Of a DNA stretch of 64,000 bases, positions 60,101-64,000 are shown piece after piece. The stretch comes from an uncultured Pontibacter sp. GTDB taxonomy: Bacteria > Bacteroidota > Bacteroidia > Cytophagales > Hymenobacteraceae. The DNA is taken from the NCBI GenBank assembly GCA_947499125.1, contig CANMMP010000001.1, positions 1,341,380 through 1,405,379 on the forward strand, given 5' to 3'. Numbering within the stretch: the stretch's first letter is position 1; the number at the start of each line of letters is the position of its first letter. Below the pieces are notes generated by a model. That model made no database searches. It was not told the DNA's origin and saw only the letters and a program-made list of their open reading frames with translations. Both the position numbers and the translations under genes were made by a program.

Positions 60101-60988
60101 AAGAGCCCGACCGTACCGATTGAGGTCCGTAAAAATGTGCTTTACGAAGGAACCGCTACCGTAACGAACGGCCTGTTTAATGTAAGTTTTGTGGTGCCAA
60201 AAGATATTGCCTACCAATACGGCGAAGGTAAAATAACCCTCTATGCCAGCAATGCTGCTCAGGATGCTCTTGGCTCTAACACAAGTATAATTATAGGTGG
60301 CACAGCAAAAAATATCATCCTGGATAACACTCCACCAACTATAGATCTTTTTCTTGAGGATGAGTCGTTTGTATTTGGCGGCAGCACCGGAAATGACCCA
60401 TCGTTGCTTATAAAACTGTTCGACGAAAGTGGTATAAATACGGCTGGTTTGGGCATCGGGCACGAACTGCTGGCCATACTGGATGAGAACGAAGAAAACC
60501 CGATTGTACTAAACGATTATTATACTTCGGATAAGGATACCTACCAGAGCGGGCGCATTTCGTACCCGTTAAAGGGCTTGGCTCCGGGTCCTCATTCGCT
60601 CCGTTTTAAGGCCTGGGACACTCATAACAATGCTTCCGAAGAATACATAGAGTTTTTTGTATCTAATAGTGAAGAATTTTCGTTAGAGCATGTGCTTAAC
60701 TATCCGAACCCGTTCTCGACAAAAACCACTTTCCATTTTGATCATAACCGAGCTGGCGACGACCTGGATGTTCAAGTACAGATTTATACTATATCAGGAA
60801 AGCTGATTAAAACTTTACAAACTATAAGTATAGCTTCACCCAGCCATGTGGCAGCTTTATCATGGAATGGGCGCGACGAGTATAATGATTTGCTTGCAAG
60901 AGGCGTTTATATATATAAAGTCAATGTTCAGTCGAGAAGAGACGGAGCAAAAGCGTCAAAATTTGAAAAACTTGTAATATTAAACTAA
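57134..60988 (+). CDS. porU: Type IX secretion system sortase PorU
   Basis: 1284 residues from the ATG at 57134, giving the signal MQSRLLFLICMLLFSSVMAG. N-terminal beta domains lead into a C25 (gingipain-like) peptidase. The catalytic His is in INYTGHGNEVSW (residue ~790) and the catalytic Cys in TATCEFGRYDD (residue ~824), both intact. The C-terminus has a T9SS sorting-like domain (NYPNPFSTKTTFHFDHN through SKFEKLVILN). PorU removes the sorting domain of T9SS cargo at the cell surface and, in Porphyromonas, attaches it to A-LPS. porV follows 50 bases downstream. Confidence 0.95.
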   Translation: MQSRLLFLICMLLFSSVMAGTAIAQQKATAPVILTWNTQEAVFPATGNAASIPSFTGASIDLLERLPYYRLSIPHTHISSFNVTEAVFAPFTAKEQEQFKGVTIGTNVKAEFVNARQNKQPVTLVSILPIRRNPQTNQLEKLTRFSYTYTSGATTTQRINSTTNNVANNSVLSSGEWYKLAVTQSGIHKIDKATLQALGINTQGLDPKTIQLFGNGGGMLPQPNSAPVPDDLLENAIVVNGEQDGQFNDQDFILFYGQGPHTWQYNQQQNKFEHTFNVYTDTTFYFLRVGYTSGARVQNLNPAGSASQTITTYNERVFHERDLMNAVHSGREWFGEAFSTFTTSRTITLPASDAVAGSDARLTVAVMGSSATDCSFTVKQNEQLIGTIPVAGRGTYNYHPEGVIADRTFTLSQLNGNANVQLTFNMPSDATATGYLNYLELNYTRQLKLYNDQTTFRSLASINQPVSNYSIAGAPATAKVWDITNPLRPAQQQTTHSGSLQFSATSSILREFVVFTENNISLKPIAKGKVANQNLHSLNLNGTIDHVIITHPSLLQQANQLADHRNTKSNLKSIVVTTTQVFNEFSSGRQDVTAIRNFMRMLYKRSNKPAGELMHLLLFGDASYDYKDRMLGNTNLVPVYESRQSLHPIASYSSEDYYGFLDEEEGEWAENNLGDQLLDIGIGRLPAKNVQEAALMVDKIIAYESSSHFGEWRNQVTLVSDDGDYNEHQDDAEFLADFMETQAPAYTTNKLYLDLYRQEAVASGQRAPQLNQDITAAAEQGSLLINYTGHGNEVSWASEQILTIPQITSWQNPDNLTFMLTATCEFGRYDDPARVSGAEVAILHNQGAAVGLVTTTRPVYSSSNRVLNRNFFESAFTPASGTMPRLGEVVLQTKNKSITDNVSGSRGVYNRNFTLLADPALRLASPTLNASITHINGRAVASDTLSALGKVTMQGNILTPNNQVATNYNGTLRIAIYEKQTTQQTYGDEKSPTVPIEVRKNVLYEGTATVTNGLFNVSFVVPKDIAYQYGEGKITLYASNAAQDALGSNTSIIIGGTAKNIILDNTPPTIDLFLEDESFVFGGSTGNDPSLLIKLFDESGINTAGLGIGHELLAILDENEENPIVLNDYYTSDKDTYQSGRISYPLKGLAPGPHSLRFKAWDTHNNASEEYIEFFVSNSEEFSLEHVLNYPNPFSTKTTFHFDHNRAGDDLDVQVQIYTISGKLIKTLQTISIASPSHVAALSWNGRDEYNDLLARGVYIYKVNVQSRRDGAKASKFEKLVILN

Positions 60989-61007
60989 TAGTATCCTGTA
61001 ATATCCC

Positions 61008-61015
61008 TATATTTG
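61008..61015 (+). promoter_or_regulatory. Candidate -7 box TATATTTG for porV
   Basis: Fits TAnnTTTG, 23 bases before the porV ATG, so porV may have its own promoter besides readthrough from porU. Confidence 0.45.
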
Positions 61016-61038
61016 ATTTAGTTATCAATACCCTATCT

Positions 61039-62157
61039 ATGTACAGAAAAAGTATTCTCTTAAAGGTTGCTGCATTTGCTTTAACCTTTATGGCAGCAAC
61101 CACTGCATATGCTCAGCAAACCACTATAGGCCAGGAAGGTCAGGTTTTAACAACAGCAGTACCCGTACTGCTTGTAGCACCCGACTCACGCTCTGCAGCG
61201 CTTGGCGAAGCTGGCGTAGCCTTATCTCCGGATGCAAACTCACCCTTCTGGAACCCAGCTAAATTAGGCTTTGTGCCAAACGACTTAAGTGTAAGTTTTT
61301 CTTACTCTCCGTGGTTGCGCAATATCACCGACGATATGTCGCTTAACTATTTATCAGGATACAAGAAAATAAACGAGACTTCGGCTATTTCCCTGTCACT
61401 GATGTATTTTGATATGGGTGAGCTGCAGTTTATAGATGAGAACCGCGTTCCGATCCAGGATTTCAATCCAAAAGAATATGCCATTTCGGTAGCATACGGA
61501 CAAGCGCTGAGCGAATACCTGAGCTTAGGTATTGGCGCACGGTTTATACATTCTAACCTTGCCGGCGAAGTAAACATGAGCGGCGGCAAAGGCGAAGCAC
61601 AACCGGGCAACACGGCTTCAGTTGATGTTGGTGTATACTATAACCGTGACATCTCGCAGGAAATGAACCTGGCATTAGCTGCTAACATCTCTAACATAGG
61701 TGGTAAGATATCTTATTACGAGGCATCAGGTAAAAGCTTTTTGCCTACAAACCTGAAGTTAGGAACTGCACTGAAGTATAACCTGGATGCATTCAACTCG
61801 ATCACGTTCCTGTTAGATGCAAACAAGCTACTTGTACCTTCCCCAGCCGCTGATCCGGATCAGTCAGTGATCGCTGGTATCTTCTCATCGTTTGGTGATG
61901 CGGAAGGTGGCGCTGGCGAAGAATTTAAAGAAGTAAACTTTAATACCGGTATCGAGTATTGGTATAACGACCTGTTTGCTGCCAGAGCCGGCTATTTTTA
62001 CGAGAACGAAGAAAAAGGCGGACGCCAGTTCTTCTCGATGGGTTTAGGATTGCGTTACCAGAAGTTTGGTGTAGATGCAGCATACCTGATCCCAAATGAC
62101 CAGAATAATCCTTTGGCACAAACTATACGTTTTACATTAGGATTGAACCTGGATTAA
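61039..62157 (+). CDS. porV: Type IX secretion system outer-membrane protein PorV (LptO)
   Basis: 372 residues. Signal MYRKSILLKVAAFALTFMAATTAYA. The mature start GQVLTTAVPVLLVAPDSRSAALGEAGVALSPDANSPFWNPAKLGF is the PorV signature, and the rest is a FadL-like outer-membrane barrel ending in FTLGLNLD. PorV shuttles cargo from the translocon to the PorU attachment complex. Together with porU it makes the conserved pair that serves the cargo genes at 1.4-4 kb and others in the genome. Confidence 0.94.
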   Translation: MYRKSILLKVAAFALTFMAATTAYAQQTTIGQEGQVLTTAVPVLLVAPDSRSAALGEAGVALSPDANSPFWNPAKLGFVPNDLSVSFSYSPWLRNITDDMSLNYLSGYKKINETSAISLSLMYFDMGELQFIDENRVPIQDFNPKEYAISVAYGQALSEYLSLGIGARFIHSNLAGEVNMSGGKGEAQPGNTASVDVGVYYNRDISQEMNLALAANISNIGGKISYYEASGKSFLPTNLKLGTALKYNLDAFNSITFLLDANKLLVPSPAADPDQSVIAGIFSSFGDAEGGAGEEFKEVNFNTGIEYWYNDLFAARAGYFYENEEKGGRQFFSMGLGLRYQKFGVDAAYLIPNDQNNPLAQTIRFTLGLNLD

Positions 62158-62175
62158 TAAAATACACAAACTATA

Positions 62176-63459
62176 ATGCTTGATAGAACTAAAGCACCAG
62201 AAATACAGGAAATAGATGCGGTTTCACTTCAGGTAGCTGAAGTTTCTCACTTAGCTAATGGAGTAAAACTGCACATCATAAAAAGCGAAACCCAGCCCGT
62301 TATAAGGCTGGATTTTGTTTTTAAGGCCGGTAAAGTATACGAAGAGGTAAAAGGCACTGCCGACCTGGCTGCTAAAATGCTGTTCGAAGGGACAGCGAAC
62401 TATACAGCTAAGCAAATAGCAGAGAAAATAGCTTACTACGGAGCATCCTTCGACAACACCCCCGGCTACGATCGTACTGAATTTACACTTTATTGCTTAT
62501 CAAAGTATACAGAAGAGCTGCTGCCAGTTGTATTAGATGTATTACAAAACCCGGTATTCCCATCGGAAGAGTTTGCTACATTAAAACAACGTAATCAACA
62601 GAACTTAAAAATTCAGCGTCAGAAAAATAATTACCTGGCAACACACACTTTTACAAAGTTAATTTATGGTGAAGACCATCCTTATGTTTTTGGTTACAAT
62701 GAAGGAGAACTTGACACTATAAACTTAGAAGAGGTGAAGGCATTCTACTATAACAACTATAGTTTAGATGGCCTGGAAATATTTGCGTGCGGAGCAATAA
62801 ATGATCACCTGGAAAAGCTTTTAATAGATGAGTTATCTACCTTATCAGCACCTTCTAACAATAGGAATCAATTTAAACTGCCTGATAGCACTAAGGACAA
62901 AAAAGAAGCCTACGACGAAATAGCAGAGAGCTTACAGTCATCTATTAGAACAGGCTTAAGCTTTCCATCTATACATCACGAAGATTATCATAAACTAACT
63001 GTACTCAACGAAATACTGGGTGGTTACTTTGGTTCCCGCTTAATGCGTAACATCCGGGAAGATAAAGGTTATACCTATGGTATCTACTCCTCCATTTCAC
63101 CGAAAGAAGAAAGCAGCATGTTCTTTATTGGTACTGACGTGAACTACGAGGTAACAAATAAAACAATAGAGGAAATTCAAAAAGAGATCAGGTTACTTCA
63201 GGAAGAATTGGTACCAGCAGACGAACTACAAACAGTTAAGAGCTACATGATCGGTAAGTTCCTTAATAATATAGGTACCATCTTTGAGCAAACAGACAAG
63301 TATAAAAAGATAATTCTCTATAACCTGACAACAGAGTTTTACTCTAACTACCTCTCAACTATAAGAACTATAACTGAACAGGAAATACAGGACCTGGCTA
63401 AAAAGTACCTGGATCTTAAAAATTTCAAAACAGCTATAGCAGGTAAGAAGCCTGAATAA
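62176..63459 (+). CDS. M16-family peptidase homologue lacking the zinc motif
   Basis: 427 residues with two M16-like halves. Where active members have HxxEH, this protein has GTADLAAKMLFEGTANYTA, so it cannot bind zinc there. RNIREDKGYTYGIYSSISPKEESSMFFIGTDV is the typical C-terminal M16 substrate-binding segment. It would be the non-catalytic subunit of a two-chain M16 pair, like the bacterial beta-type partner; no active partner is seen before the window end. It lies 18 bases after porV, so it is probably co-transcribed. Confidence 0.82.
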   Translation: MLDRTKAPEIQEIDAVSLQVAEVSHLANGVKLHIIKSETQPVIRLDFVFKAGKVYEEVKGTADLAAKMLFEGTANYTAKQIAEKIAYYGASFDNTPGYDRTEFTLYCLSKYTEELLPVVLDVLQNPVFPSEEFATLKQRNQQNLKIQRQKNNYLATHTFTKLIYGEDHPYVFGYNEGELDTINLEEVKAFYYNNYSLDGLEIFACGAINDHLEKLLIDELSTLSAPSNNRNQFKLPDSTKDKKEAYDEIAESLQSSIRTGLSFPSIHHEDYHKLTVLNEILGGYFGSRLMRNIREDKGYTYGIYSSISPKEESSMFFIGTDVNYEVTNKTIEEIQKEIRLLQEELVPADELQTVKSYMIGKFLNNIGTIFEQTDKYKKIILYNLTTEFYSNYLSTIRTITEQEIQDLAKKYLDLKNFKTAIAGKKPE

Positions 63460-63482
63460 ATCACAGATTATTGTAATACCAT

Positions 63483-63515
63483 AAAATCCCGGCCTTGAAG
63501 GCTGGGATTTTTTAT
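63483..63515 (+). terminator. Terminator of the porV/M16 operon
   Basis: AAAATCCCGGCC (63483-63494) pairs with GGCTGGGATTTT (63500-63511) with one G-U pair, followed by T residues. Confidence 0.88.
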
Positions 63516-63684
63516 TCTAACATGGTTTCTGTTACGACTTGGATAAACGGATACGTTCTAAATAGTTAGAGGTAGAGTAATAAACCCAATGTAAAGAATT
63601 TGAGCTCATTTATAGAAATGATTAAAGTCCTCGCTCCCTTCACCCACCCGCCTTTACTACCACCACCACACTAGCTATAAACGC

Positions 63685-63721
63685 AAAAACACCCCATCTA
63701 CTTTCGTGGAAGGGGTGTTTT
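63685..63721 (-). terminator. Terminator of the rRNA operon
   Basis: AAAACACCCC (63686-63695) pairs with GGGGTGTTTT (63712-63721); it lies just past the 5S 3' end on the minus strand, with a T run in that direction. Confidence 0.8.
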
Positions 63722-63729
63722 AGGATAGG

Positions 63730-63839
63730 GTTGGCGGCCACCTACTCTCCCGGCTGTGAGACCAGTACCATCGGCGCGTCCGGGCTTAACTTCTCTGTTC
63801 GGGATGGGAAGAGGTGAACACCGGAGCCATAGCCACCAT
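63730..63839 (-). rRNA. rrf: 5S ribosomal RNA
   Basis: Read on the minus strand the gene begins TGGTGGCTATGGCTCCGGTG and continues with CACCTCTTCCCATCCCGAAC, the conserved 5S core, and ends GTAGGTGGCCGCCAA. The two ends pair (TGGTGGC with GCCGCCA) as helix I. Length about 110 bases. It is the last gene of a minus-strand rRNA operon whose 23S and 16S lie beyond the right edge. Confidence 0.92.
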
Positions 63840-64000
63840 TATTGTCACACGGATTATGGCCGTGCCGGATATGGTTAAAGCTGTAGCTGTTTGCAGCTGT
63901 TTTGAGGCAGCTACAAGCTCGTTTTGCTTTTGTTAAGATTGACATAGTGGGCAAGAGTGCTTTTTTCAAAAAGAGGGTGTGGAGAAAAAGCTGCGGGCAG
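63840..64000 (-). other. 23S-5S spacer of the rRNA operon (to window edge)
   Basis: About 160 bases without a recognised gene, containing a repeated AGCTGTAGCTGTTTGCAGCTG-like stretch near 63878-63900 that can fold. The 23S 3' end could not be placed with confidence before the edge. Confidence 0.45.

Noticed and set aside
63742..63969. 75-codon ORF antisense-like in the rRNA region
   Set aside because: Lies within 5S rRNA and its spacer.

Overview
The window looks like a chromosomal segment of a Bacteroidota bacterium of the order Cytophagales, most likely Hymenobacteraceae (Pontibacter-like). The grounds are: the type IX secretion (T9SS) genes porU and porV and two cargo proteins with T9SS C-terminal sorting domains; gldH; a DUF2723 membrane protein; many TAnnTTTG promoter boxes, the Bacteroidota -7 element; and few Shine-Dalgarno sequences. 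The genus is inferred from overall protein character; no 16S sequence is present.

Layout. 1-4 kb: the 5' part of a DUF2723 membrane protein, then a short and a long T9SS cargo gene. 4-10 kb: birA facing an rsfS-ftsH-LUD-lpxH-like run with a lipopolysaccharide/proteostasis flavour, then an SMR exporter. 10-16 kb: a GNAT enzyme, a Wzx-like flippase, a ricT-like PSP1 gene overlapping gldH, a membrane-anchored EEP phosphohydrolase and a cold-shock protein. 16.5-18.3 kb: a 608-residue Gly/Ser/Tyr/Gln low-complexity protein resembling eukaryotic FUS/EWS prion-like domains. 18-25.5 kb: an NmrA-like reductase, a beta-propeller lipoprotein, a 1311-residue SF1 helicase and a lipoprotein esterase.

25.6-30.2 kb is an accessory island and the most interesting part. 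A small zinc-ribbon gene lies divergent to a 486-residue tyrosine recombinase. Downstream come small unrelated ORFs (a 145-residue soluble protein, a 131-residue membrane protein, a DUF6252-like lipoprotein and a MazE/PemK toxin-antitoxin pair). Three copies of a 65-bp site punctuate them; each ends in a GTTRRRY-like box and carries inner inverted arms, like integron attC sites. I read this as an integron-like cassette array served by a recombinase that lacks the IntI-specific insertion.

30-46 kb is mostly housekeeping: a methyltransferase, a ComEA-like HhH protein, an NSS transporter with a 57-residue MetS-type small subunit, an RmlD-like reductase, cyclophilin, an AGCS symporter, hemC, holB, a GlmU-like protein, rpmE (type B), a PRTase, rdgB, udk and a TrkA protein. 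It also holds dispersed TTGTTGATTG-type repeats, a triple hairpin and a tandem paralogue broken by two in-frame stops. 46-64 kb: secDF, a serine hydrolase, a TolB-propeller/outer-membrane-barrel giant, an FAD oxidoreductase, an MBL hydrolase, pssA, purS, porU, porV, an M16-like protein without its zinc motif, and a 5S rRNA gene on the minus strand closing an rRNA operon.

A genome-wide signature is visible throughout: the heptamer AASTATA (S = C or G) and its complement TATASTT recur on both strands, in all codon phases and between genes, far above chance by eye. It appears sparser in the cassette ORFs.
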